Shown here in pieces: positions 1 through 6,073 of a DNA stretch of 8,840 bases; the first letter of the stretch is position 1; each line of letters starts with the position of its first letter. The notes under the pieces were generated by a model that saw only the letters and a program-made list of their open reading frames with translations, was not told the origin of the DNA and did not search any database. Source of the stretch: Desulfobacterales bacterium. GTDB taxonomy: Bacteria; Desulfobacterota; DSM-4660; Desulfatiglandales; Desulfatiglandaceae. A program made the translations under genes and the position numbers. The stretch is from assembly GCA_027061865.1 (NCBI GenBank), contig JAMOVZ010000245.1, positions 1 through 8,840 on the forward strand. Direction: 5' to 3'.

Positions 1-80
1 TCCAGCTCCTTTTGGACCATAGAAGTTATATCCACCATCTCTATCCTGGAACTGGTCTTGACACTGAGGCTCTTGGGCAT
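1..80 (-). CDS. yjbQ: YjbQ/UPF0047 family protein, 5' end only
   Basis: Only the first 26 codons lie in the window; the gene continues beyond the left edge. The visible N-terminus contains VKTSSRIEMVDIT followed by SMVQKEL, which matches the typical opening of the UPF0047/YjbQ family (a VKT.SR.E.VDIT pattern near residues 7-19). Family members are small (about 130-140 residues), form trimers with a bound metal, and have been annotated as secondary thiamine-phosphate synthases from complementation and in vitro data; their true role is unsettled. The start is set by a strong Shine-Dalgarno sequence, AAGGAGGT, eight bases before the ATG. That site overlaps the end of the upstream 400-residue gene (17 bases between stop and start), so the two are probably translated from one mRNA. 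Family assignment rests on 26 residues only. Confidence 0.72.
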   Translation of the reverse strand, partial: MPKSLSVKTSSRIEMVDITSMVQKEL

Positions 81-97
81 AGCACAGACCTCCTTAT

Positions 98-1300
98 TTA
101 TGGTTTGATAATGAGAGGGGATTCCTGTTCAACCGTATCTATCAACTTTTCTTCTCGTGTGGCCTCCTCAAATTCCTCGTAAAGATCAATGCTTATTTCA
201 AGCAGGTATTCAAGGAACAGGTTCCCTTGAAACAAAGATAAGTCGTTCACCACTTCCCTGGCACACACAAGGGCAATACGGGCCTCTTCCTCTCTTCCTA
301 TCTTAAAAAGCACAAAGGCAGTCTCTTCCAGCGTGTGCTTAAGCCTTTGGCGCTCTTCAGGCGGATATCTTTCAGAGAGCCACTCAAGCTTTATTTTTTC
401 CTCCCGTGCCCCCACCTCTGAGCTTGGCATGATTATAGGGCTGTGGTCCAGCCCCCGAAGCTTGTCTGCCAGCGGCTTTATCTCTTCGGGCTTGATATAA
501 AAAGGGGCCATAAAAAAGGTATCTTGGAACAACTTTTCTAATTGCGACCGTATAAGCCCCTGTTCTGGAATGCTTTGATCCTCTATCAGATCATAGACAG
601 GATGTTTCTTTGGCGGGGAAATCTCAACATCCGCATATCTTTTGAATCTTGCATACTGCTCGCAGGCCTGGGATTTTTTGTCTCGGCTGGCTTGATATGC
701 GGACTCCAAGAGCCAAAGGGCATGGTCCAAAGTGGTCTCTACCATTTGATAGCGCTGTTCTTCTTTGAGGTCTTGCTCCAGCTCTTTCCATGTCTTTTTA
801 CTGAAAAAGGACCAATCAAAATCGATCAATCCTCGCTTCTCATCTATTCCTGATATCCCCACATCAAATCCTTTGGGAACTCGGGGCAGGGCCACTATCA
901 CAGGCTTTATCCAGAACGGATCGTAGTTGCCAATGTATGCCTTTGGCTCCTCCCTTTTAGGCGGGGTAAGGACAAGGCCTCCTTTGTCTTTGGCCCCTAA
1001 CTGTGGGACATCTATTCCCTTTGTCTTGAGTTTGAAAAGGAATTTCCGCACACTCTTTTGTACCACCTTATCTGGAAAGGCCTTGACGACTGCTTGTGCA
1101 AGCTGGATTACGTGGTCATCCCCAGCCGGAAGCCTATCCACCAATGCGGCAGCAATTTGGGGAGTCGGGATTTTCGCGGTCAGTTCTTCTGGGGAATGCT
1201 GCCCAATACTTTCAATCAATGAACTTACAAGAGAGTGTTCCTCTTGCGAGAGCGCTGGTTTGGACTGCGCTCTCTTCCTTGCCTTCTTCTTTTTTCCCAT
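98..1300 (-). CDS. Hypothetical 400-residue protein between pyrR and yjbQ
   Basis: I do not recognise this protein. It starts with a very basic tail (MGKKKKARKRAQSK, residues 1-14), then a mostly helical region with acidic and basic residues alternating. A more ordered-looking stretch lies around 120-175, with Y-I-G-N-Y-D-P-F-W-I-K-P and a G-I-D-E-K-R-G-L-I-D-F-D-W segment. The C-terminal half (about 175-390) is long amphipathic helices, resembling alpha-solenoid or TPR/HEAT-like proteins without a clear repeat. There is no signal peptide, membrane segment, Cys cluster or obvious catalytic motif, so a soluble cytoplasmic protein is likely. The Lys-rich tail could touch nucleic acid or ribosomes, but this is a guess. 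Its ATG lies 3 bases after the pyrR stop, with only a weak AAAGGCAG ribosome site inside the pyrR end, which suggests translational coupling. That it is a gene is well supported by length, absence of overlap and operon fit; its function is unknown. Confidence 0.85.
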   Translation of the reverse strand: MGKKKKARKRAQSKPALSQEEHSLVSSLIESIGQHSPEELTAKIPTPQIAAALVDRLPAGDDHVIQLAQAVVKAFPDKVVQKSVRKFLFKLKTKGIDVPQLGAKDKGGLVLTPPKREEPKAYIGNYDPFWIKPVIVALPRVPKGFDVGISGIDEKRGLIDFDWSFFSKKTWKELEQDLKEEQRYQMVETTLDHALWLLESAYQASRDKKSQACEQYARFKRYADVEISPPKKHPVYDLIEDQSIPEQGLIRSQLEKLFQDTFFMAPFYIKPEEIKPLADKLRGLDHSPIIMPSSEVGAREEKIKLEWLSERYPPEERQRLKHTLEETAFVLFKIGREEEARIALVCAREVVNDLSLFQGNLFLEYLLEISIDLYEEFEEATREEKLIDTVEQESPLIIKP

Positions 1301-1303
1301 TTT

Positions 1304-1861
1304 TCAGGCTGCCTTTTTTTCCTCTGCCCGGACATGGTCTGTAAAGCCAGCCTCGGCCAAGTAAACATTAATGGTCTGCTCTGGCGTGGTGGGCCACACA
1401 ATACCCACATAATTTGAACAAATGGGGAGCTCACGGTATTGCTCGCCTCGGTCAACCAGTATTGCCAGCTCTATCCTCTTTGGCCTTCCATAGTCCATGA
1501 GGGCATCCATGGCTGCACGCACTGTTCTGCCGGTAAATAGCACATCGTCGACCAGGATTACGGTCTTGTCATCTATGGAAAAGGGCAGATCAGTTTTCCC
1601 AACACGTGGGCTAGGGCCGATCCTTGTCCAGTCATCTCTATAAAGAGTGATATCAAGGACACCCATGGGTATGTGCTTGCCGGTGATTTGGGAGATAGCC
1701 TTTTGAAATCGGGCAGCCAGGTGCGCTCCCCCTGTCCGGATACCCACGAGGACCACATTACTCAGGTCAGGATGGGTTTGGATAATTTTTTTGATGATAC
1801 CTTCTATTTTGTCCTGGATATCTTTTTCCTGAAGGATGACCTCTGAGCCCATTTTTTTCAT
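1304..1861 (-). CDS. pyrR: PyrR: uracil phosphoribosyltransferase / pyrimidine operon regulator
   Basis: The family binds PRPP, UMP and UTP and catalyses uracil + PRPP to UMP + pyrophosphate; in Bacillus it also binds pyr mRNA and promotes attenuation. The PRPP loop VILVDDVLFTGRT lies at residues 101-113. The family blocks VVLVGIRTGG (36-45), DITLYRDD (70-77), ALMDYGRPKRIELAILVDRG (120-139) and RELPI (143-147) are all present, so enzymatic activity is expected. With the ATG at 1861 the protein is 185 residues, close to the about 180 of Bacillus PyrR. That start has GGGAAAG a few bases upstream. An in-frame TTG at 1897 would add 12 residues and lacks a ribosome site, so it was rejected; an ATG at 1852 is also possible. 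No pyr biosynthesis gene is visible, so whether it regulates RNA here cannot be told. It follows trpD by 118 bases with its own promoter candidate and leads a likely operon with the 400-residue protein and yjbQ. Confidence 0.93.
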   Translation of the reverse strand: MKKMGSEVILQEKDIQDKIEGIIKKIIQTHPDLSNVVLVGIRTGGAHLAARFQKAISQITGKHIPMGVLDITLYRDDWTRIGPSPRVGKTDLPFSIDDKTVILVDDVLFTGRTVRAAMDALMDYGRPKRIELAILVDRGEQYRELPICSNYVGIVWPTTPEQTINVYLAEAGFTDHVRAEEKKAA

Positions 1862-1924
1862 TCTTTCCCAGAGCCATTGCTGATGCCCTGATAGCAATTG
1901 AAAAATTTTTACTTAAAAATACTA

Positions 1925-1953
1925 AAAATAACAGCCAACGGCTAAATAGTCAA
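1925..1953 (-). promoter_or_regulatory. Candidate promoter for the pyrR operon
   Basis: On the minus strand a -35 box TTGACT (1953-1948) is followed by a 17-base spacer and a -10 box TATTTT (1930-1925), preceded by TG one base upstream (extended -10). Transcription would start near 1918, giving a leader of about 57 bases before the pyrR ATG. The spacer contains a short AGCC-GTT-GGCT hairpin followed by GTTATTTTT; with only 4 bp of stem it would at best be a weak terminator for trpD. No PyrR-type binding loop was recognised in the leader. Confidence 0.5.
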
Positions 1954-1979
1954 CCATTCGAGACTCCCAGCAATATTTG

Positions 1980-3071
1980 TTAAAGGCCAGCAAAAAGTTG
2001 TTTCCGGACAAAACCGCCGCAGTTTTGGGTGAATTTAATCAAGGCGTCCAGCTTTTCTTTGGCCTTTCCCGAATCAATGGACTCTTTGGCCCTTTCAATG
2101 CCTTCCCTAAGGTCATTGTCCAGTCCTGCCACCACAAAGGCCGCCGCCGCATTGAGCAGCACCATGTCCCGCCTCGGCCCCCGTTCACCCTCAAGGATGG
2201 AGCGCACAATCCTGGCATTTTCGCGGGCGTTCCCTCCCGTTATGGACTCGGGCCGGGCCCTGGGAAGTCCGAACTCTTCCGGCGTTATTTCAAATGTTGT
2301 GATTTTGTGCTCCTTGAGGTGAGAGATGCGGGTTGGACCGCAAATGCTTATTTCGTCAAAAGTCCCCTCACTACAGACCACAAAGGCCTCCCTGGTCTCC
2401 AGGCGCGCCAGCACTTGTGCCATCTTGTCCGTGAGCCCCGGAAAATACACCCCAAGGACCTGGGCCGTGGCGCCTGCAGGATTGGTCAGGGGCCCCAGGA
2501 GGTTGAAAATGGTCCTTATCCCTATTTCCCGCCTTGGGGCTGCTGCATATTTCATGGCCCCCTGGTAGAGGGGGGCATAGAGGAAACCTATGCCTATCTC
2601 ACGGATGCACTGCTCAATGTTTGCATCATTGATGTCAAGCCTGATGCCTAGGTTTTCCAGCACTTCAGTACTGCTACACCTTCTGGATCTTAGCCTGGTG
2701 CCATGTTTGGCCACCCTTACCCCTGCCCCTGCAACAGTAAATGCCGTGGCGGTGGACACATTGAATGTGTTTGTCTCGGCACTCCCTGTTTTGCAGGTAT
2801 CAAGAATGGTCTCTTCGTCAATGTTGATTTCGTCGCGGTCAATGTTTACGAGGTGATTCTGGATGTGGATCTTTTTGGACTTGGCCCTCACGGCCTTGGC
2901 AGCCCCAACCAGTTCATCCACGGTCTCGCCCTTTACCCTCAGGGCCGTAATAAAAGCCCCAATCTGAGCAGGTGTGGCCCGCCCATCCAAGATTTGATCC
3001 ATTACCTCACTCATCTCCTGTTCAGTGAGGTCCTGTCCCCTTACTACCCTTGAAATTGCTTGATTGATCAT
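1980..3071 (-). CDS. trpD: Anthranilate phosphoribosyltransferase-like protein (TrpD), divergent PRPP loop
   Basis: TrpD transfers phosphoribosyl from PRPP to anthranilate, the second committed step of tryptophan synthesis. The 363-residue protein has the standard helical N-domain (residues 1-65, with LDGRATPAQIGAFITALR) and the glycosyltransferase family 3 core: TFNVSTATAF (102-111), VAKHG (120-124), RREIGIRTIFNLLGPLTNP (180-198), the Mg-binding DE pair in TFDEISICGPT (237-247), and TGG.A.EN (278-285). However, the PRPP loop, normally GTGGDG, reads K-T-G-S-A-E (94-99), and the usual KHGNR.VSS.SGSAD reads KHGTRLRSRRCSSTE (122-136). The usual His in the APxYH segment is Gln170. About ten extra residues precede the loop. 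The start is firm: AAAGGAGGG precedes the ATG. It stands alone, without other trp genes, but lies behind a leader with three Trp codons and terminators, which supports a role in tryptophan metabolism. Alternatives are a TrpD paralogue with another substrate or a regulatory role. Family certain, substrate less so. Confidence 0.85.
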   Translation of the reverse strand: MINQAISRVVRGQDLTEQEMSEVMDQILDGRATPAQIGAFITALRVKGETVDELVGAAKAVRAKSKKIHIQNHLVNIDRDEINIDEETILDTCKTGSAETNTFNVSTATAFTVAGAGVRVAKHGTRLRSRRCSSTEVLENLGIRLDINDANIEQCIREIGIGFLYAPLYQGAMKYAAAPRREIGIRTIFNLLGPLTNPAGATAQVLGVYFPGLTDKMAQVLARLETREAFVVCSEGTFDEISICGPTRISHLKEHKITTFEITPEEFGLPRARPESITGGNARENARIVRSILEGERGPRRDMVLLNAAAAFVVAGLDNDLREGIERAKESIDSGKAKEKLDALIKFTQNCGGFVRKQLFAGL

Positions 3072-3111
3072 TCTACGCCCTCCTTTGTTATCTCCTGTGG
3101 TTAATGGTTTT

Positions 3112-3152
3112 AAAAAGAAAAGGGCCGCGAGGTCCTTGACCCCACGGCCCTT
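3112..3152 (-). terminator. Second tandem intrinsic terminator in the trpD leader
   Basis: In the minus-strand RNA, a 15-bp stem is formed by AAGGGCCGUGGGGUC (3152-3138) and GACCUCGCGGCCCUU (3134-3120), closed by a 3-base AAG loop. All 15 positions pair, two of them as G-U wobbles. The stem runs into UUUUCUUUUU. This is a very strong Rho-independent terminator, and it sits about 50 bases before the trpD start codon, so trpD expression from upstream requires passing it. Confidence 0.88.
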
Positions 3153-3166
3153 AATTTGAATCTTGC

Positions 3167-3213
3167 AAAATAAAAAGACCGTGAGGCTTCTGGGGAAGCA
3201 GCCCCACGGTCTT
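3167..3213 (-). terminator. First tandem intrinsic terminator (trp attenuator)
   Basis: In the minus-strand RNA, AAGACCGUGGGGCU (3213-3200) pairs with AGCCUCACGGUCUU (3188-3175): 14 bp with one G-U wobble and an 11-base loop. It is followed by UUUUUAUUUU. It begins 16 bases after the leader peptide stop codon, the normal position for an attenuator terminator. It could also stop read-through from the iron-sulfur gene upstream. Confidence 0.88.
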
Positions 3214-3262
3214 AAGGAATCTTATCTACCTATGGCGGGCCCACCTCCCCACAAGAGATGGA
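3187..3262 (-). promoter_or_regulatory. Alternative RNA pairings of the trp attenuator (anti-terminator region)
   Basis: Three mutually exclusive pairings can be traced in the minus-strand RNA. Segment 1 (CCAUCUC, 3262-3256), right after the Trp codons, can pair with GGGGAGG (3250-3244) with one mismatch. Segment 2 (CUUGUGGGGAGG, 3255-3244) can pair with segment 3 (CUUCCCCAGAAG, 3198-3187) at 11 of 12 positions, with one G-U and one G-G mismatch. Segment 3 covers the loop and top of the first terminator, and the 2:3 pairing would trap the terminator's 5' arm in its loop. A ribosome stalled at the Trp codons would cover segment 1 and free segment 2 for anti-termination; one reaching the stop codon at 3230 would cover or pass segment 2 and let the terminator form. 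The pairings were found by eye, without energy calculation. Confidence 0.6.
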
Positions 3263-3316
3263 CCACCACCAAGCACAACGAAAAAGAATTTGTTCAAATG
3301 AAGCTACCATAGTCAT
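3230..3316 (-). CDS. trpL: Trp leader peptide with three consecutive Trp codons (TrpL)
   Basis: This is a 28-codon reading frame (26 codons if the second in-frame ATG at 3310 is used) ending in TAG at 3230. Its middle reads LFRCAWWWSIS, with TGG-TGG-TGG at 3271-3263. The peptide sits between a strong promoter and an intrinsic terminator upstream of trpD, the arrangement of a ribosome-mediated tryptophan attenuator. There is no Shine-Dalgarno sequence before either ATG. From the promoter spacing, the transcript would start at or within a few bases of the first ATG, so translation may be leaderless. The peptide itself is not expected to have a function after synthesis. Three Trp in under 30 residues, at the right place before a trp gene, is very unlikely by chance; the exact start codon is uncertain. 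Confidence 0.83.
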   Translation of the reverse strand: MTMVASFEQILFRCAWWWSISCGEVGPP

Positions 3317-3336
3317 AACGATATCTATCGTGATGA
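3313..3336. promoter_or_regulatory. 24-bp inverted repeat over the trp leader promoter, possible operator
   Basis: On the plus strand the arms TCATAACGATA (3313-3323) and TATCGTGATGA (3326-3336) are inverted repeats matching at 10 of 11 positions around a 2-base centre. The repeat covers the -10 box and the expected transcription start, so a bound dimeric protein would block initiation. It does not resemble the E. coli TrpR operator core (CTAG half-sites), nor the other repressor sites I know well. The regulator is therefore unknown. Confidence 0.5.
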
Positions 3337-3350
3337 ATCATGGAAGTCAA
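3322..3350 (-). promoter_or_regulatory. Promoter of the trp leader-trpD unit
   Basis: Minus strand: -35 TTGACT (3350-3345), a 17-base spacer, and -10 TAGATA (3327-3322). These are 5/6 and 4/6 matches to the sigma-70 consensus at ideal spacing. The -35 box begins only 13 bases after the stop codon of the iron-sulfur gene. Transcription should start close to 3316-3314. Confidence 0.72.
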
Positions 3351-3363
3351 GCGAATTTTCCAA

Positions 3364-4539
3364 CTAAAGGCTCTCATTTACTAACTCTGTAAAGTCCTTT
3401 ACCTTTATTCGAATCTTGGCCCTTTTTGCTCCCAGCTTGAGGTTTTCTTTGCAGCCAGGGCATGATGAGACCATGAGCGAGGGCTTTTTCTCAGAGGCCT
3501 GGACCGACCTATGTCCGGCCAACTGGTCAGCTACGCGGGGAAATCCTGCCGGCAAGAGCCCCCCACCACCGCAGCAGAAACTGTTTTCCCTGTTGAGGGC
3601 AAACTCTTTCATCTCCAGCCCTGGTATTTGTGAAAGAACCCTTCTTGGGGCATCGTAAATATTTTGTCCTCTGCCCAAGTGGCAAGGATCGTGGTAGATG
3701 ACGCTTTTTTCAGTCTTGTGTGTAAACTTCAGTCGGCCTTCGCCCACGAAACTGTCCAGGAATTCGGTCACATGCATGGCCTTAAAGGGCAGCCCGCGGC
3801 CTAACCAAGAGGGATAGTTTTTCTTAAAGATCATGCTGCAGGTGGGGCAGGTGAAAAGCGCAATGGACGCCCCGCTATTTTCAATCAATTCAACATTGTG
3901 GCTTGCCCAGTCCTTACACTCTTTGCCCAATCCAAGGTAATTAAAGGGGGCACCACAACACCATTCATCACCGCTCAGGGAGAATGGCACATCCAGTTTT
4001 TTCAAGATATTGGCCAAAGACACAGCCATCTCTGTCTCTTTGAAAGAAGAGGCGCACCCCACAAAATAAAACACATGAGGGGATGAGGAGATTTCCTTTT
4101 TCATCTCTGCTGTCAGCCACTCCAGCCTGTTTTCCACTCTTCCGGCATATGGGACCTTGTTCTTGAGAAGGTTGTTGAGCACTGATTGATGGCCTTTCAG
4201 GTAAGGAACCGAATTGGTGTTCAACCACTTCTTCAGCATATTGATTATCCCCACCTGTCCGGTAATGACACTGCAGTTGGCCTCACAGGCCTCACAGCCA
4301 GTGCAAAGATAGAGGAGATCTCGAAGGCTCTTTGAAGGGGCAAGTTTTCCTTCGTGCGCAACGCGGGCAAGTTGCATGATGCCACCTGCCGTGTTTGTGA
4401 AAAATGGCCGTGCCATGTGGATAGGGCAGATGGGTTGGTAGCCCGCTTCCTGGGTCCCATAAGCACACTGGCCGCACCTTATACACTTGTGAATTGCCGT
4501 ATAAAGAGTTTTGCTGAGATGAAGTCTGTTCTCTGACAT
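3364..4539 (-). CDS. GlcF/HdrD-like iron-sulfur protein with two CCG domains
   Basis: The 391-residue protein is an electron-transfer subunit of the family that includes GlcF, LutA and HdrD. The N-terminal part carries ligands for two [4Fe-4S] clusters: Cys19, 22, 25 and 38 (C-I-R-C-G-Q-C then twelve residues and C-P), and Cys79, 82, 85 and 89 (CTGCEACEANC). Two cysteine-rich CCG domains follow: VGC162, WCC194-195G and C231PTC234; then DPC286H, FCC322-323GGGG and C360PGC363. In this family the CCG repeats can bind a further iron-sulfur centre. No membrane segment is seen, so it is probably cytoplasmic or peripheral. Its ATG lies 11 bases after the stop of the FAD oxidoreductase with AAGGGGAAAGG before it, so the two proteins are probably partners: flavin oxidises the substrate and the clusters pass electrons onward. 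The wide gap before the fourth Cys of cluster 1 departs from the classic CxxCxxCxxxCP. The substrate is not evident. Confidence 0.88.
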   Translation of the reverse strand: MSENRLHLSKTLYTAIHKCIRCGQCAYGTQEAGYQPICPIHMARPFFTNTAGGIMQLARVAHEGKLAPSKSLRDLLYLCTGCEACEANCSVITGQVGIINMLKKWLNTNSVPYLKGHQSVLNNLLKNKVPYAGRVENRLEWLTAEMKKEISSSPHVFYFVGCASSFKETEMAVSLANILKKLDVPFSLSGDEWCCGAPFNYLGLGKECKDWASHNVELIENSGASIALFTCPTCSMIFKKNYPSWLGRGLPFKAMHVTEFLDSFVGEGRLKFTHKTEKSVIYHDPCHLGRGQNIYDAPRRVLSQIPGLEMKEFALNRENSFCCGGGGLLPAGFPRVADQLAGHRSVQASEKKPSLMVSSCPGCKENLKLGAKRAKIRIKVKDFTELVNESL

Positions 4540-4550
4540 CGCCTTTCCCC

Positions 4551-6023
4551 TTAGAACAAGAGCATTCCTGGGTTCATGATGTTGTTGGGATCAACCAGCT
4601 GCTTGATCCTCCTGAGCAACTGGCCGTAGTTGCCGGTGAGCGCAAAGAAACCTGGATCCTTCCGGTACCTGAACATTACCGCCCCGAGCTTTTTTAAAAG
4701 TTCGCTGTAAAGGGAACCGTATATCCCCCTCAGCTTCCTTATATAGGGAAGCTGGTCTGCAATATCGCCCCTTACATAGACAACGAATGCGAAGAAGAAC
4801 TCCCTTGCATGGGAATAGGGAAGCACCCTGTAAAAATAGGGGGGCTCAAACTCCCGTTTAGCGAGCTCCCACATATACTTTTCGATCTCCAGGATTTGGG
4901 AAGGCCCGGCACTGACCAGACACCCCGGCAGATGGAGGCCGGCCCTTATTTGTGATTCTTCGCCTGGTTTGGGCAGAATCCCCTTTACAAAGTAGGAGTG
5001 GAGATAATTGTAACAGCCTGGGAAGTGCTCCTTTGCCAGATCATTTTCCAAGTATTCCCCCCCCAATTCTCTGGCAATCTTGATGCAGACCTCTTGTTGG
5101 GCCTCCACCACCTCTTTATAGCCGTTGAGCCTGGCAGATGCGATCCCAAAGGGAACCCCCTCAGGAGGACTCTTTTGGTCGGGCTTCAGGATCTCTTGGG
5201 GCATCTGGCTCTGTTTTGAGAGCATCATTTCATGGAAGAGGTTCCAGCCCCACGTCCAAAAGGTAACGCTCTCAACAAGATTCCCTCTGATTATCCTCTC
5301 CATATACTCAAGGGCAGGAGGAAGGCTTTCAAAACCAATCAGCAGTAAGCGCTCCTCTTCGCACCTCTTGAAGATCTTTACCGAGGCCTTTGTCACAATA
5401 CCAAGGGTGCCGTAGGAGCATGCAAAAAGCCCGGTGAGGTCAGGGAAGCAGTGGTATCTTGCACGCCAGAGCCTACTGTCAAAGGCGGCAGAGCCAGTCC
5501 TGATTATGCCTGCCCGGGGGGTTACCACCTCAAGGGAGAGCAGGGGATCGGGGTCCCATCTGGCGGAATAATTCCCTGAGGGCCTCATGAGATAGTTGGC
5601 AAGCGGGCTGCTGCCGCCGGATGCCGTGGGCAAATGGCAGAAAAAGCCCTTTTCGGAAAGGGCCCTTGAGAGCTCATGAAACGTAACTCCTGGCTCTACA
5701 AGTGCGTAAGCGCTATCTTCGTTAATCTCTATAATACGGTTCATCAGCCTTAGATCAATTACCACCCCGCCCTGAATGGGAACCGCTAGACCTGCGATGT
5801 TTGATCCCCTGGCCAATGGGGTCACGGGAACCCTTAACCTGTCGGCGATTTGAAGGATGTGGAGCACTTCTTCGGGGCTTTGGGGCAAGGCCACTGCAAG
5901 CGGACAAGCGGAGGCTCCAGGGGGAGTGGCTGAATCAGCGCTGTAGGCGGCTAGATCCACATCAGAGAAGCTCACCCTTTCAGGGGGGAGCACTGAGCAG
6001 AGGGCCTTGAACAATGTTTCCAT
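4551..6023 (-). CDS. FAD-binding oxidoreductase, GlcD / vanillyl-alcohol-oxidase type
   Basis: This 490-residue protein belongs to the PCMH/VAO-fold flavoproteins, which oxidise 2-hydroxyacids (GlcD, D-lactate dehydrogenase) or p-substituted phenols (4-cresol dehydrogenase, vanillyl-alcohol oxidase). The FAD-binding domain spans about residues 38-218, with PVTPLARGSNIAGLAVP (66-82), GGVVIDLRLMNRI (85-97), VEPGVTFHEL (109-118), the phosphate-loop region GGSSPLANYLMRPSGNYSARW (136-156) and DLTGLFACSYGTLGIVTK (195-212). The C-terminal cap ends in LVDPNNIMNPGMLLF (476-490), the usual family ending. Elements such as IRTGSAAF, the DLTGLF..S..GIVT block and the Tyr/Trp-rich cap lean toward the VAO/4-cresol branch, while the GlcF-type partner leans toward hydroxyacid dehydrogenases, so the substrate is open. 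The start has GGAGG six bases before the ATG. No signal peptide is seen, so it is cytoplasmic. It is the middle gene of the gntR operon, with 50 bases after gntR. Confidence 0.86.
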   Translation of the reverse strand: METLFKALCSVLPPERVSFSDVDLAAYSADSATPPGASACPLAVALPQSPEEVLHILQIADRLRVPVTPLARGSNIAGLAVPIQGGVVIDLRLMNRIIEINEDSAYALVEPGVTFHELSRALSEKGFFCHLPTASGGSSPLANYLMRPSGNYSARWDPDPLLSLEVVTPRAGIIRTGSAAFDSRLWRARYHCFPDLTGLFACSYGTLGIVTKASVKIFKRCEEERLLLIGFESLPPALEYMERIIRGNLVESVTFWTWGWNLFHEMMLSKQSQMPQEILKPDQKSPPEGVPFGIASARLNGYKEVVEAQQEVCIKIARELGGEYLENDLAKEHFPGCYNYLHSYFVKGILPKPGEESQIRAGLHLPGCLVSAGPSQILEIEKYMWELAKREFEPPYFYRVLPYSHAREFFFAFVVYVRGDIADQLPYIRKLRGIYGSLYSELLKKLGAVMFRYRKDPGFFALTGNYGQLLRRIKQLVDPNNIMNPGMLLF

Positions 6024-6073
6024 CTTATCCTCCAGAATCTTCTAAAATAACTTCGGGGGAGTCATGTTTATCC

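Noticed and set aside
1862..1897. In-frame TTG start adding 12 residues to PyrR, with two Trp codons
   Set aside because: There is no ribosome site before the TTG, the extra residues are not found in PyrR proteins, and the ATG at 1861 is preceded by GGGAAAG; the Trp codons are not consecutive and no terminator follows.
1933..1943. AGCC-GTT-GGCT hairpin followed by GTTATTTTT after trpD
   Set aside because: A 4-bp stem is too short to be called an intrinsic terminator, and the U-like run is better explained as the -10 region of the pyrR promoter.
1977..2651. 224-codon open frame on the plus strand
   Set aside because: It lies entirely opposite trpD, has no ribosome site and its translation has no family features; it is a shadow frame.
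3313..3336. TrpR operator of the enteric type
   Set aside because: The inverted repeat lacks the CTAG half-site core, so it is listed only as an operator of unknown regulator.
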